64,000 nucleotides of DNA from Terebella lapidaria (Eukaryota > Annelida > Polychaeta > Terebellida > Terebellidae). Positions 35,023 through 48,285 of the stretch are shown piece after piece. The notes beneath the pieces are model-generated. The model was given only the letters and a program-made list of their open reading frames with translations. It did no database searches and was not told the DNA's origin. The position numbers and the translations under genes are program-made. Each line of letters begins with the position of its first letter. Positions within the stretch are counted from its first letter, which is position 1. The stretch spans positions 31,940,651 to 32,004,650 of the forward strand of contig OX424558.1 of NCBI GenBank assembly GCA_949152475.1. Direction: 5' to 3'.

Positions 35023-37540
35023 TCATCATGGGAATCTCTAACGTCAAACACATAAAAACACTCAAATGCTATATGTCAAAACATGTGACTATGAATAGGA
35101 AGTCTACAATAGCACAAGCTCGATCACCTCATCAGCTGTTGGTGACTGTTACATGCTTGTTCAGGAAAGTTTGAAACTGCAATAGGTAGGTAACTATGTA
35201 AAAGGATGTTTTCACCCGCCATTCACAATCAAATAATTCATTATTTAGAAATTTTCCTGGTAATAAAACGTACTTTCTGCAGAAAATCAAATAAGTTTGT
35301 TGGCAACTGTGAACAACCATCTAATATGGTAAGAACAATAAGAACAACTAGCAACCAAGAAAATGTGAAATGCCCTCCAGTGCCCATGTGAAGTTGCTGA
35401 TTCTCCATTCGATATTAAGGGCAATATTCTGGATTAATATCCCATCGCCAACATCATCGCATCGCAGGATATCATACGCCGAATCAACTGAGAGCTGGGA
35501 CATTCTGGAAACTTCTCATCACTGTGTTGACTAAAACAGGCCAGTTCATATTTAGGTATTTTTATGTGAATTATATAATTCGATATAATACTGTTTGTTT
35601 TTTTGTGTATTCAAGTTAGTCAAATGTTTTATTGTAATAACCTTTCCAAGTTGCGAATTCTTAAGATGTTCGTCCTCTGATGAATCACAGAACGTGACAA
35701 AAATGGGTGCTAGTTTGGAAGTGATATATTATATATGTGGTCCGGTCAATTAACAATTAAAACCTCGTCTGTAAACCTACAATGCTTTCATACAGTACAT
35801 GCATATAGTTGAATCTTGGTGTGATTACCTTCCTACAGAATTGAATGTTGTACCAAATTAGTTGGTTAATTACAACCACTGAGAAGGTATTCAAACTATC
35901 AACCATGTGTCGGGCCAAGTAGTGGGAGCTTAATTGCGTTTTATTCTCGGACGAGTAAGGTGCGTATCAATCAGATGTCTGCAGGCAGGGCGCTAGGAGA
36001 ATATGGAGTATTTCAAAAATGCACAACACGAATGAGTTTATAGAATCGGTCATTTGAGACTATAAAGTAACTTTACATGTATAGTAAACCACATGGCACT
36101 GTGAATGAGCATCAGTTATTCACTTAGTTCAAAACCCTGACATGTTTTCCATGGCAACCATTAATGCATCTTCTATTGGTGCAATAGGGCGCTCGAATCC
36201 AGGTGGATAGCACTCATCAAACCTCTGATTTGAGGCCCTCAATTTCCTCTGAAGGAACTGTACTAAAAATAGTTCCCTCACTTCAAATGTGTTGTTGGTA
36301 TGTGTCATAAGGATCATCAAGAGCCCCAACATATATTTCGTCTCATTCCCTGATTATGAACTGAAGAAATTCTTCGAATGATTGAAATTGTGTTCATGAT
36401 GCATAAAGCATAATGAATTGACCAATGCAAGTGTGCCCTTTTGCTTCTAGTAAAATATAAGTGTCACGTATATCCTGTATATAACTGTAATGCACACTCG
36501 CCCTTTATATAATTGTAATAAGCGAGTACATTATCTTTTTGAGGTCTCAGTAATAACAAGGCCTCTGTTCAATCGTTTAGAAAAGACAGGGTATACAGGC
36601 AAATGAACTCAAGAAAGTTGTGGACGCATTACAAGGCATTAGCATAAATGGTGTCTTGGTCTATTTCAATTAGATAAAACGAGTCTACAGCATGTTACAT
36701 AATATTATATTAAGATGAAAAAGGTGTATTGAATTTGTTCCAATCTCTTGTGTCGTAGTGTAGAATACCTTCGCGACTTAAAAACGCCTAGTTATTTATC
36801 AAGGATCCATTATCTATTATCAACATATTGTTAGAAAACAAACGATATTTTCATCCATATAGTTAGATAGGTAAATCAAGGTGTTTTCTGAAATATTAAA
36901 GCTTTGTTGTCAGTCCGGCTGTTTTTGCTTTTGCTGCCTGACATCATGACCTATTATTTAGCAAAATGATACATTTTATGCTATCTGGTGGGTGCATCAC
37001 ATTTATATTCGATTTCCTAACGATAATGACTGGCCAGACGGCCATAAACTAGGCTCTGATAGACGACACAGTGTTCTGGGGTTGTGATGTGCATATTGTG
37101 GTTCTATGGAGGGTGATTATAATACTACAAGAAACAAATCATTGTGGCAAGTGTGCATTAGGAAAAGTATCCAATCTTTGATCGACGGCACTGCATGGCA
37201 CATTAACTACTTTCAGGGGAAAAACGAAAATGGGAAACTTCTTAAAGATATTGTCATCAGAGCTTATGTTACCACTGTTTCCGTCGGACTGGTGTCCGAC
37301 TCTTACGATTTACGACACTGGTCTCACTGTATCATGGACCGATGGAATATTAATATATGGACTGACCAATATGTTCGGACCAATATGTTCGGAATGCTAC
37401 AAGCTGTCATGATATGGAACACCTTTTCTAAATAGTGACACATTTTATTCCCATGTGGTTGGATGATGATTACCCACTAACACACTATTATAGTTGAATC
37501 GTGATGTGATTACTTTCCTGCAGAATTGAATGTTGTACCA
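35023..37540. repeat. Diverged repeat blocks, mostly non-coding
   Basis: The block around 35,870-36,800 (GTTGGTTAATTACAACCACT, GAGAAGGTATTC, GCAAATGAACTCAAGAAAG, ATTAAGATGAAAAAGGTGT) recurs in shortened form at 37,545-38,120. The segment at 36,915-37,140 is a copy of the upstream block seen at 26,345 and 29,745. A plus-strand frame at 37,106-37,435 and an overlapping one at 37,230-37,412 (SDWCPTLTIYDTGLTVSW) are open but unassigned. Confidence 0.5.
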
Positions 37541-37544
37541 AATT

Positions 37545-37650
37545 AGCTGGCCAATTACATTCACTTTCTGAGAAGGTATATAAACAACCATCCATGCGTC
37601 GGAGCCAAGTAATGAAAGCTTAATTGCATTTTATTCTCCGAACAGTAAGA
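37545..37650 (+). promoter_or_regulatory. TATA-containing promoter candidate
   Basis: GGTATATAAACAACC (TATA core at 37,577-37,584) is followed about 30 bases later by GTCGGAGCCAAGTAATG. That is equivalent in position to the GTCTGGGACCAAGTAAC segment of the blocks at 4,775 and 13,848. A related block at 35,870-35,965 has the weaker AGGTATTCAAAC. TATA-to-initiator spacing is right for an RNA polymerase II core promoter. The nearest downstream coding candidate is the exon at 38,904. Confidence 0.45.
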
Positions 37651-38903
37651 CGCAAGTCAACCAGAGGCTGCAGGCAGGGTTCTTGGAGAATTCGTAGTAT
37701 TGAAAAAACATGACGCTCACATGAGACTATAAAGTGACTTTATAGTAAACCGTAGGGCATTGAAAATGAACATCAATAACTCATTTGGTTTCATGCCCGG
37801 AGAAAAAAACATGCTGAATTGACCAATGCAAACATGCCTTCTAGTAAAATATAACTGTCGCATAACTGTAATAATGGGCATTCATCCCGAGTACATTATC
37901 CTTTTCAGTTCTCGGTAGTAACAAATCTACCAAATCGTTCAGAAAAGACAGGGCATACAGGCAAATGAACCGAATAGAATTATAGACGCATTAAAAGGCA
38001 CCAGCATAAAAGGTGCTTTGGTCTATTTTCAATAGGTAAAAGGAGTTTAGGTTTCACAATGTTACATTGAGATGAAAAAGGTATTTTGAATCTGTTTCAA
38101 TCATTTGTGTGGTCGTGTAAAGTTAGCTTTCACGACTGACAAGCCCCTAGTTACACAACCAGGACCCTGGGGTACTTAGGCTAGTGCTTTTTCACCTTGA
38201 CCAGGCTATTCTGGCCATAGAACGCATGAATTAAACACAATAGAAATGAAACTGTGTGAAAAAATGGGAAAAAGTCATAAATAATATCACAGTCATTCAG
38301 AATGAGAACATTATGCATAGAGCTATGCTATTATTGTGTAGCATAGCTGGTAAACACATTATATTTTTTTCTTCTAATCGTTGTATATCACACATAATGA
38401 GGACATCTGCGTAGCGCTACGCTACACAATACGTAATGGTTAACACGTCATATTGTTCTTCTAATTGATGTATATCTGCACCTTGTACATGCAGCACATG
38501 TACACTGATCTCCTTAGGCGTAGCGATTAATACTATCACATGCACCATAATGACAAGAAATAATGACCTGGAGCATGAGATATGTGGCACTGGTGGCATA
38601 ATTATACCGGTGGCTTGACTAGTGTGGTGAGTTACTGAATCAAAATGACATTATAGTATGAACATGAGATAATCTCACATGAAAATAATAAGTTATGCCC
38701 ATGTTACCCCGGACATAGGTTTATACATTCTCAAATAGGTCGAATGAATGCTTGAAGCAAGATAATGACAGCGGCAGCAACTTTAATTGTGTCATTCGTG
38801 TGGTAAGCACTTACTCAACATACATGATTCGTGAATTTTTTATTAACAATGCAAGTTCTGATTTTTTAGTCGTTTCAGGTGATGTTCGATTTCTCAACTT
38901 CAG

Positions 38904-39122
38904 TTTTTGAATGACAACGTGCATCAACATAAAGGTCTACTCGAAAACATGGAGTCGTACGGCAAGGCGCAGCTGATGAATTTACTTGCAGGAACTGAGA
39001 ACAAATTGTCGCCATGTTCAATTAAAGACCACATGTTGCCAGTTCTGTCCACAGGGATGAATTTCGCCCCAACCATCTTCTTAACATCCAAGGTTATTCC
39101 AGACTGTGGTCAGAATACCTAA
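38904..39122 (+). CDS. Candidate terminal exon, unknown product
   Basis: The acceptor CGATTTCTCAACTTCAG is followed by a 72-codon open frame starting FLNDNVHQHKGLLENMES and ending PDCGQNT then TAA. It lies 1.3 kb downstream of the TATA-type promoter candidate. An ENMES/MESLEN resemblance to the frame at 34,780 is short and may be chance. No domain recognised. Confidence 0.3.
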   Translation, partial: FLNDNVHQHKGLLENMESYGKAQLMNLLAGTENKLSPCSIKDHMLPVLSTGMNFAPTIFLTSKVIPDCGQNT

Positions 39123-39623
39123 TTTCCTCTATTTGGTAGCAACCTGTTGTAACTATTTCTCAATTCAATGTCTACTGTTTTAGCAAATTTTCTGCATCTC
39201 GAATGATTGTAATATTTTCTTATTAAGTAGACGATGATATTATAGCGCAATAATATGTGTTCCGTAAATTCGTTCTGAAATGTTGTTTAGCTGTACATTA
39301 CAAACGTATGGCTTCTAACAATACGCATATGTGTCGGTTGCCCACGTTGTGAATATTATTATTGTCAATGTATACCAATGAGTGAATATCACTCACAATG
39401 AAAAATTTGTCATAAGGAATAAGTTTTCTGATAAATTACACAAACATGGAATTAGTTTCATTGGTCGTACTGCGACACAGCCAACATCATTCCATTGATA
39501 GCGGAAACAGTTCTTCGGGTTTCGAGAGGGGGTTCATTCATGGCAGCAACCCAAGGGATATCACTCCCACCTACTATGCTCATCCCAGGACAGAAGATCA
39601 TGTGTCCTCATCATAAAGGAGTC

Positions 39624-39831
39624 TACTGTCAAAAAAATTAATTTTGCTGCCACAAATTTTCGCGTTTTCGCGATCAGGCCATGTTCCCGGCCGTTTAATT
39701 TCGCGGTTTGGCCTTCTTGAACAATTTCTCCATAACAATGTGGGTTGTCATCAGAAATGTTTTGCGTCCATTTAATTTCGCGATTTTTGGAATTCGCGAA
39801 ATACGCGAAAATAAAAGGTGGCTTTACAGTA
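39624..39831. mobile_element. Small TIR element rich in TTTCGCG
   Basis: The ends CTGTCAAAAAAATTAATTTT and (inverted) CTGTAAAGCCACCTTTTATT are similar over the first bases. TA lies at both edges. The interior contains repeated and inverted TTTTCGCG, AATTTCGCG and CGCGAAAATAAA segments. This composition is typical of a widespread class of short non-autonomous elements in marine invertebrates; the superfamily is not evident. Confidence 0.5.
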
Positions 39832-42800
39832 TATACTTTTGTGCCCATTTACAAGTGAGACGCCGGTTAGATTACGTGTTGATCTTTTAACAGATAGTTT
39901 TGTATAATTATGTCCGTGTAGCAAAAGAATCACGGTGTATCGTAATTATATCCGATCTCATCCACATTTGATTCTCATATCTGTTAGAAAGATATGGTCA
40001 TCCCATCAATTATATGTCAATGGACATATCCATTGTACAATGAGCGATTCGTGTGCCACAAAATATTGTTCAATTAGTTAAAAATGATGAGGAGTAACTC
40101 GAACTGACGAGTCAGTCACGATTACTGTATAATGAAGTTAGCTCACGTTTGAATTATTTCACCATAATCACAATCATATATCATATGGCTTCGTGTAAGA
40201 TATGCAATGAAATTGCATGTGTGCGTTGTTTTATAATTGGAGTCTTGATGGCCTAAACCACTAGCGTAAATGCTTACTTTTATTAAGCATCTATGCTTAC
40301 TCATACTAAGTCATCTATTGTCAGATAATAGGCATGAAACTACAATCAACCGTTGGCAAAATGCTTTATTCAGATATTGTCTCCAATGGTTCCATGAATA
40401 AGGCTAACTGAACTAAAATTATATAGATGGTGACAACAAATTATTCCGTCATCCTGCAGTAAACGATGAGTTGAAAGCTGTGTCATTGAACCTATTCATT
40501 ACGCGGCTCATGCATAGTTATGTTGTTCAGTAATATTTTGACATGGTTGTTTTAATGCATTCGGGAGAGTGGTGCTATTTGATGAATGTACTTGAATGAA
40601 CCAGGATTATCCTAATGGGTACAGCGATGTGGGCGTTTCCCTTTTGAGACACCCTTGGATTCACTTACAAGCTTACCTTCAAGACCATTATCCCTGCTAC
40701 ATTTAATAACGTAACAAGTGTGAATGTCACTTCTTCTAGCTCATAGTAAGAGTGAAACTTACACTGTGTGATACTTATCTGTTCCTTGATTATCATCCTT
40801 CAGTACGCCGTTAGGAAATGACTATCATACTGTGGCAATACCTCATATATACTGATGCTCAACAATGCATTATTCTTTTGTAGACTATTGTTTCCTTCTA
40901 TTAAGGATCGTTTTCTACTATTGGGGGTGAATTATTAGGGAGGAGAAATAGTAGAAAAGATGGGGAATGGTAGAGAGAGAGAGAGAGAAAAAAAATCAAC
41001 AACAGAATCAGCAGTTCAAAATTTACATGTGACCTAGGTTTGGACCTAGATTTTGACATGTAAACTTAATTGCATCAACAGAAAGTCGACATACAAAAAG
41101 GTTCCATCCTGACTTTAACAGAGAAAATAAAAGTTGCAAAATAGAAAATTATCGTCCATGAACACGATGACAGAATGACGCTGCCTAGTCTTTTCTCAAG
41201 ATAATACAAGCACGTAATGTTACAAAAATAGCAAATTATCAAAGGAAATCAGGAGTACCGTAAGGCTAATAATGTCGCAACTGTGTACGTCACCGCCATT
41301 GAACATCACAATTTGCAAATTCACCGATAAATTATACATTCTATTATAGCAATACACTACCTTTTGTGATCTATATGATGACTTAGTATGCGTTTGATTA
41401 TAAACATTTGGTAAGGCTTTGTTTTTACAATTTAATTTTTCATCAAAATCTTCCGATATCAATGATAGGACAAAACACATTTAAACCATGAACAAAAACA
41501 TCTACATAGATCGAATCATGTGTGCACCTCGGTAACATATCAAAAAATAAAATCGGCAGGGTAGAAATAGACACTGAATTTTGACAGCATTCGGCAATTC
41601 CATCAAAGTAGTGTTCAATGTCTTCCCTTGATAAAATCATGATGGATGGTAAGATATGATATGTGTTATCATTCATGATGAATGGGTATCTGTCAGATAC
41701 TGTAATTGGAATCATCGGTCACATGAAGGCAGTGATGTATACCTTTTTATTCATGACTGCCAGTTCTGTGTCAGTACACAGTAATGAAGTTTGTGCACAT
41801 CCTAAGTTATCAATTGAAAAGGACGTAATGAAATATAGAAATAGGAGGGCATGGGAGTGCGATCATGTATATCCATATATTTTTCAGGTCAATATTCATG
41901 TAATTTTCTATGGTCATGCAAGTGCAAATACCGGCAGAAGGCCAGACCCGAACTATTAAATATGCAGGATTGAATTTTTCACGACATCCTTATTCGGGTT
42001 CTGCCGTATCCCAAGTAGAGAAGTGGAATCTGAAAGAGAATTTTATTCCTTCAGTGCTTGGTATAATTATGAGCAATGCACATAACAATCTATTTATACA
42101 GCGAACATTGAATATTCGTGAAAAATATGTTTTATTTTTGGTGTTTCAAAGTTTTAGTTTGACGTGGTAGGTGATATTTACGTGCAGTTGAAGATGTACA
42201 GGAACTGTGCAGAAACTCATCAGATATATGAAAACTGATATATCTATATTCGGAACCATTGATTAATACTGAAAAAAATCTCATAAATTTGTTGTGTTAT
42301 CACTAGTAGCACATTCCTAAACATATTAGCCAAATCAATAATCCGTATGAAATACCCTGAGAGCCTGAATTGTAGCTTCAGGCTAAAACCGTTTGTAATC
42401 AATGTTAAGTCTTCAAGTTGGATCTAAAGATATGCCGTCTCGTTGCACTACAGGCGTATCTGGGGTCAAAAAATATCTATTAGGAGCCAGTGCACAACAT
42501 GGAATATCTACACATCACGTAAAATAATCTACAACCCGGCTTGTGTATTGAACTCTTTCTGTTTGTTTGTCCAAGAATATGCAATGACATACATGTAGTT
42601 CTACTTTGTATGAATGGATGTCGAATGTTAGCTGTTTAGCAGTCAGCATTGCGCTATGATTATTTGTATGAGTGAGTTTGCTATTGTTTGTTCATCCTCG
42701 TATTCATTTCATCAAACCAAATGACTGACAAATGCAGCTATGCGTTGGTTAACAAATTCGCAGAATGCAGGACCATATAGTCAGACCTTTGATACAATCC

Positions 42801-45800
42801 CAGTGCTATCATACTCTCTGATCCACCCTTCATTCAATTCAACCGGTCAAATGGGCATGTGCCAGATTTTCTAATTGGTACCATCAATCGTATCAAGGCT
42901 GCTGTAATACCCCTGTGGTTTATCCATGATTGTCCGACATACAGGGTTCACAGCACTGTGTGATGAAATAAATTTGATGAGAATATTCTTGAGAAAAAAT
43001 TCTAGCTCAGGTATCATTAGACGAGTGTATAGATAGGCAGACACTACACATGATAATCGTGAAACTACAATTTACGGGATAAGCGGATCTATATGGTCCT
43101 TTATTGCTTCAAGGTTGATGAAAACATCAGATATTTCTACTGCTATCCTACGTCTTTGATAGCCATTGAACATCACACCGTACGCTGCAACTAAACCCAC
43201 AAATGTGCTACCCAAATTAACAGAAATTAACTCCATCAATGGCATGAGTTTGTTTACATTCTCGCGAAATTTCAATCAAATGCACACATTTTGTCTTTGT
43301 GATACCCTCCTTTGTACTGGTAAGTGGAAATAGATTGCTGATTGCTAAACCATGAACACCAGCAAAAGTGCATCAGGTAATTGAAATGACCATGCATCCA
43401 GCCATGTCTAATATAAGGGGGGGGGGGGGGTGGGGGATGCTCGGAATGTTGGATAAAAACCGTACCCATGTAATAAAACATCATTCTCCAACCACATACA
43501 CTAACTAGATATTCCATACTTACCTGCTTTTTACTTACCTGAACTATTTACGGCTACTGCAAAACTCGACTAAACAGTTGTTTATTGTAATGGGACTGTA
43601 GGTCCATATTTTTAATGTTTGATTTGGCCATAGATGTATCACTTGTGGGCACCTGAGTTGCATGTCACTTCATGTATCATCAACACCTTACATCAAAGAA
43701 GGTTCACCAAGAGTTGAACTTTCTGGGAATTGCTGTTTCAGTGGAGTGAAGCAAGCCACAGGATAGTAGGAATGGGAAGGATACGAATATGTCCTGAAGT
43801 AATTTTAAACTCATTGCTACAATATGGTTTGTTTTACAGAAACACGGTGTTTTCCAAATACATTTTGTTCGCATTCCTTTCCGTGCCACTGACTCACGGC
43901 ATCTGAGCCGGTGGACCGGAAACGCATTCCGACAACAGATCCCTATCCCAAAGATGCCCCAATTGTCTGAAAAGCTGTATTTTCATTCTTTTCTCAAACC
44001 AGATATTTCGTGGATAGATTCTATTACATCAACCCGTGCAAAAATTCACTGGCCTGGACAGATCTACGGACCGACCACGTTTGAGGTCCCCGCTTTATCA
44101 TACAGACATCCCTGACGTCTGACACGAGACATTGTAAACTACATTTCACAGAATACTAGTAACAAAAGCGAGCAACAAGGTATGGCCACGTGGAATCGCT
44201 CCTGCCCGTCTCTTCATTGACCTCGCTAACGGAAATAGTTCACATTACTACGAATGTAGTGCTACCGAGTCATGATCGGACAAATACACATGGTAGTGAA
44301 TGCAATTCATACATTTGTACCTGCAATATGTTTGATATTTATCACGAATTGGGGTCGTGAGTTCGGGAAAACACACTGCCTTAAAACAGTGGATAAGTAG
44401 AAATATGTACAGATGTAGATATCGACCTGCTCATCGATTCTGTCTATGAGGAGGATAGAAAATTTTGAATCGACATGCTCATGATAATGGTGAATATGGA
44501 TTGATTTTCAAGTATTTTGATACACACCTGAGCAAGTTTAAGATGTTTTGCAGGTACCACCCGCACGCACAGAGCATGTCATTCCAGTCTATTTTATGGT
44601 ATTTTGCCTCAGATTGAGATCTGTTAAGGGAAGACATACATAGTGGCATTGATAACAAGTGCAGTACCAGTGTGAATTCAGCAGCTAACAATGGGACTGG
44701 ACATAATAACACAACATAAGGCCTCGCAGCAACGAAATATAAGGCAACAATTATTTAAAATATCTCATTGTATAATTCAAACCTCAAGTAAAATGTATAT
44801 TTTATTTTATATGAATCATTCTTCATGACAAATGCAAGTAAAATTCGTTTACATTTTTAAAATCCTGAAAAAGTATTTGTTAGCTGACCGCCAGTGCTTG
44901 TTATTTGAAGTTTTTCATGTGTGTGTCGTGTATTCCAGGGAGGCATATATTAAAATATCCTGTCTATATTGGTGGTATAGGCACCAAAGGAATATTTATT
45001 ACGTGTGTGCGATCTAGAAATACATTTCAAGGGTAATTACAGAGTGCACCCACAACAACAACCATTTCCGCGATGAACAAATTGTCTTTCAATATCCTGT
45101 GTTATCTGATTTTAGGTTTTAATCCTTCTGCCCTATACTTAATTTCTGGGCAATCAGTGCTTAGCAACTGTTGGTATCACACCATTGTAGTATTTATTCA
45201 AAGGTAATACGGGTAAGCAATATGCTAATAGAAATACCGGGTATAATTCGCTTTGAAAATTTGACATGGTCGAAACAAATTTTGTGATTGGTTTGAATTA
45301 GGCACGTGAAATGACGGTTGTTGTCATTGGAATTCATTTGACAGATGAAATTATTGATTTGTATTGGTAACAAATACCTCTAAGTTATCACCAATTTTCG
45401 TGCATGAGTGAATGATTGACTGTTGAGGGTCACACACATAATGAAATATTGGTTTCTGACGTCAACGTTATTCATATATTGAACTATTTTCACGGCATGT
45501 TTATTTTAAGAAAATTTTTGGTATGTACGATCATATACTTACACCCGAAGACATACTGGCGTTATCGGGGACACACAGTGCGTTAAATATAGTTTAAGCC
45601 TATGTCACTCAGCGGATATTCGTGGAAAAGTTGGGGTTTTTACGTGAAATTTTGACAGATGTATCAGGAATTAACCACGTTAAAACCACGGAAGAAGTAC
45701 GAATCTCACGTGGAATATGCGCAAATAGTACGTGGTGGCTGTGTGACATAGGCTTTAAACATACAACCCAAGGCAATAGGTGTATGACAAGTATCCATTC

Positions 45801-45960
45801 GAAATGGATTTCCAGTTTGCCTAATTTAAAAATAAAACCCGGAATAGAACCCACTTCTGAACCCGCTTCTGAAGCCCGCTAAAGAGTTTTAGACAACACC
45901 CCTCCCTTTTGATTGGGACACACTCGCTTCGTTCGTTTGATCATACAATGAATCGAGGAG
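39832..45960. other. Long region with little recognisable content
   Basis: I see no transposon ends or gene family signature here. A GA microsatellite lies at about 40,974-40,990 and a G-run at 43,419-43,432. The one frame that stands out is described at 41,723. Other open frames (for example minus 41,443-41,715, plus 44,832-45,017, both strands near 45,609-45,882) lack splice context or recognisable sequence. Confidence 0.4.
41723..41959 (+). CDS. Small secreted-protein-like open frame
   Basis: From the ATG at 41,723 the frame starts with a good signal-peptide shape (MKAVMYTFLFMTASSVS, then HSNEVC), followed by KLSIEKDVMKYRNRRAWEC. It runs 79 codons to a stop. A TTTTTCAG|GTCAAT sequence near 41,888 could act as a donor, so the real exon might be shorter. 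Three Cys follow the signal peptide. No family recognised and no second exon found. Confidence 0.3.
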   Translation: MKAVMYTFLFMTASSVSVHSNEVCAHPKLSIEKDVMKYRNRRAWECDHVYPYIFQVNIHVIFYGHASANTGRRPDPNY

Positions 45961-45964
45961 ACTA

Positions 45965-46105
45965 TGATGATTGATAATTCGTCGGGATGAGATACTATTT
46001 CGTCGGGACGAAATGCTCATTCGTTGAGACGAAATACTAATTCGTCCAGACGAAATACTAATTCGTCCAGACCAAGTATTTATTAATCCGTCGGGATGAA
46101 ATACA
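45965..46105. repeat. Minisatellite, about 20-bp units
   Basis: Five to six imperfect units of ATTCGTC(G/C)(G/A)GACGAAATACT lie in tandem, each itself partly palindromic (CGTC...GACG). The minus-strand frame through it reads as ISSRRISISS-type repeats and is an artefact of the repeat. Confidence 0.75.
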
Positions 46106-46109
46106 GCTG

Positions 46110-48027
46110 GCTCCAAAATAATTTTCTCATGTCATATTAGGGGCACCGTACATAACGCGAACAACAAACCAACATTTTATTTCAACCTTATAGATGAAAA
46201 TTAATTTAACACAATCAGGCAATCTACAGTCTGTTTTCCAACCACATTCTCGTGATAAGATAGTGAAATTCATTCGTGGATATGTCCACGTGGGTTATTT
46301 TTAAAAATGCACGCCAGAATTTTTCTGCATGTTTGCTCCAAACATGAGTCTCTATCTCAACGAACATGTCACGTTCAGTACAATGTGCTTAAACTTAAAC
46401 TGGACATGTTAAAAAAATTAATATGGTTTTGTGTGTGTGATCTATTTCAGCAGTGTACCATGGTGCAATCAAAACAAATCATTTTCTCGTTTGGTCATTC
46501 TGTTACTGTATAGCAGTCTATATTTCGTATGGTACCATATAACCAAGTATGTGAAAACATGTTAAGAACAGAACCTTCCTATCAAATATCACACGTTTCT
46601 AATAAAGTGATAACGCGTCTGAGGTCAGCCACCTGGTATATCAAACTTGAGCTGGGTGCCCCCGGCAAAGGGAAACTCGGTTCTAATGTCACAGCCATTG
46701 TGGAAATTATTAGATTTATATCTCGCCTAGAAAAGAGATTTTCTGCATCATTGCATTTTTCATTAAATAAAAAGCAAGAGACAGACGCATGATATTTTCA
46801 CCACAACAAAGACAGAAAAAACCATAAGAGGATTTTGGTAAGTCTTCTGTCGTTTCCTCTAATATGATTATGTAGGGCGAGCTCGGGAAGTCTGTTGACA
46901 TTGCACATTGATGAATAGAAGCCGCAGTAAGCCCGAAGATTTTGTTGGTAAATGAATGGACACCTGTCCATGATAAGTTACATGTTCGAGTTTCATACAT
47001 ATTTTCATAATCATGAAGCCTACTCAGATAACTTAGCGTTTGTAGTATCTGCAGTCTTCTGTCGTTCTCCGTATCAGGTTTTATGTACAAAATGAACATC
47101 GATTGAATTCATAAAGAGTCATGAAGAGTTATTCCGTTTGGTACAATGAACGGAATAATATAGGCATACTTGCTCGTGCAACGTTCAATGGCAATCTGTC
47201 AATATAACTGAAATTCATACATTAACAAAGTCTACTCAGTGTATTTATTATCTGAGGTTTTCCTGTGTACGTTCGTATATATGTCAAATGCATTGTTATT
47301 CAGTGACATATATGATTCCTCGCAGTCATATATTATGTGATATAATAGGCAATACACACACGTGTTGCAATATGAATGTCCATGTATACTACATACATTA
47401 CCCATGTATGTAGAAGTTACCAATTTATGATGTGGTATCATCCCATGCTGATGAGATGGCCATTTTCATTTCTGGGCTGGTGTCGGTAGGAAGTGAGATG
47501 ACCATCACCAGGTTCTACCACAACCCCGATGCCTAAAATTCTTGTTCATAAGTACATTGCTTCATCAATAGAGCAAGTGCAGGTTGATACGGGTATTTCT
47601 CAGTAGATATGACTTCAATACCATGATGCCCTACGACCATCAAGTGAGGAATACCAGATTCATATGCCAATAGTATTTATTACATTTTCACAAGACGTGA
47701 TCGAAATGACTTTTATGCCTTCCATTGCAACATTCAAAAGAACCAATGAACATTGAAAATGTTGAGATCTTGAGAGCATGGCATAGTAGTTTCAAGAGGA
47801 ATAGGACAACATTACTTCATGCAGAAAAAGACTTCTTCAAGACCAATTCAGTGGCGTGCCCTTGAATCCGAGAGTCATACAATGGATATCCCAGACAGAA
47901 ACGGTCTGCTGAGCTAATGTGATATTTCAAGGTACAAATATAGAGGCACGTGGCATGTGTGGTTGAACTACACGTGCCATTGCAAAATAAATATGCATAT
48001 AGAAGCTCAGAATAGCGAGAACAGCTA
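46110..48027. other. Intergenic stretch 3' of the DUF3504 gene
   Basis: No element ends or exons are recognised. Read on the minus strand it is the 3' flank of the DUF3504 gene; AATAAA on that strand occurs near 47,675, about 350 bp past the stop codon, a plausible poly(A) signal. Confidence 0.35.
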
Positions 48028-48285
48028 TTACTCTTCGGGAACAGCAGAATTTGACAAATTAACAGCATTGATTGTACAATCCTGAAAAATGATTTGGCCA
48101 CTGGAAGATAGGGTGCCACTCGCTGATGTTTGCTGCGATATTACGGACAGCGTGTTCGGGGCCGGAATCGCAGGATTGTAGCTCCAAGGCGCCGGCCTCC
48201 CAAGGACACGATCCAACGCCATGCACTCCTCCTCAGCCAGGTCTGCATAGCTGTTTAGACTGTCCAGACGCTTGTGTCCTGATAT
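48028..48285 (-). CDS. DUF3504 gene: last exon with catalytic His and Tyr
   Basis: The acceptor CATTTCATAG precedes ISGHKRLDSLNSYADLAEEE. This is the G-H-x-x...Y box of tyrosine recombinases: His in SGHK and the nucleophile Tyr in LNSYA, ten residues apart. A Ser/Asn-rich tail follows, ending NLSNSAVPEE then TAA. In-frame ATGs inside the exon are not starts. All residues needed for catalysis appear to be retained, which is notable if the gene is domesticated. Confidence 0.75.
   Translation of the reverse strand: MSGHKRLDSLNSYADLAEEECMALDRVLGRPAPWSYNPAIPAPNTLSVISQQTSASGTLSSSGQIIFQDCTINAVNLSNSAVPEE

Noticed and set aside
45889..46116. Minus-strand frame with RISISSGRISISS repeats
   Set aside because: It is a translation of the 20-bp minisatellite.
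46529..46792. 87-codon plus-strand frame
   Set aside because: No splice context, no family resemblance, and length within chance for this composition.
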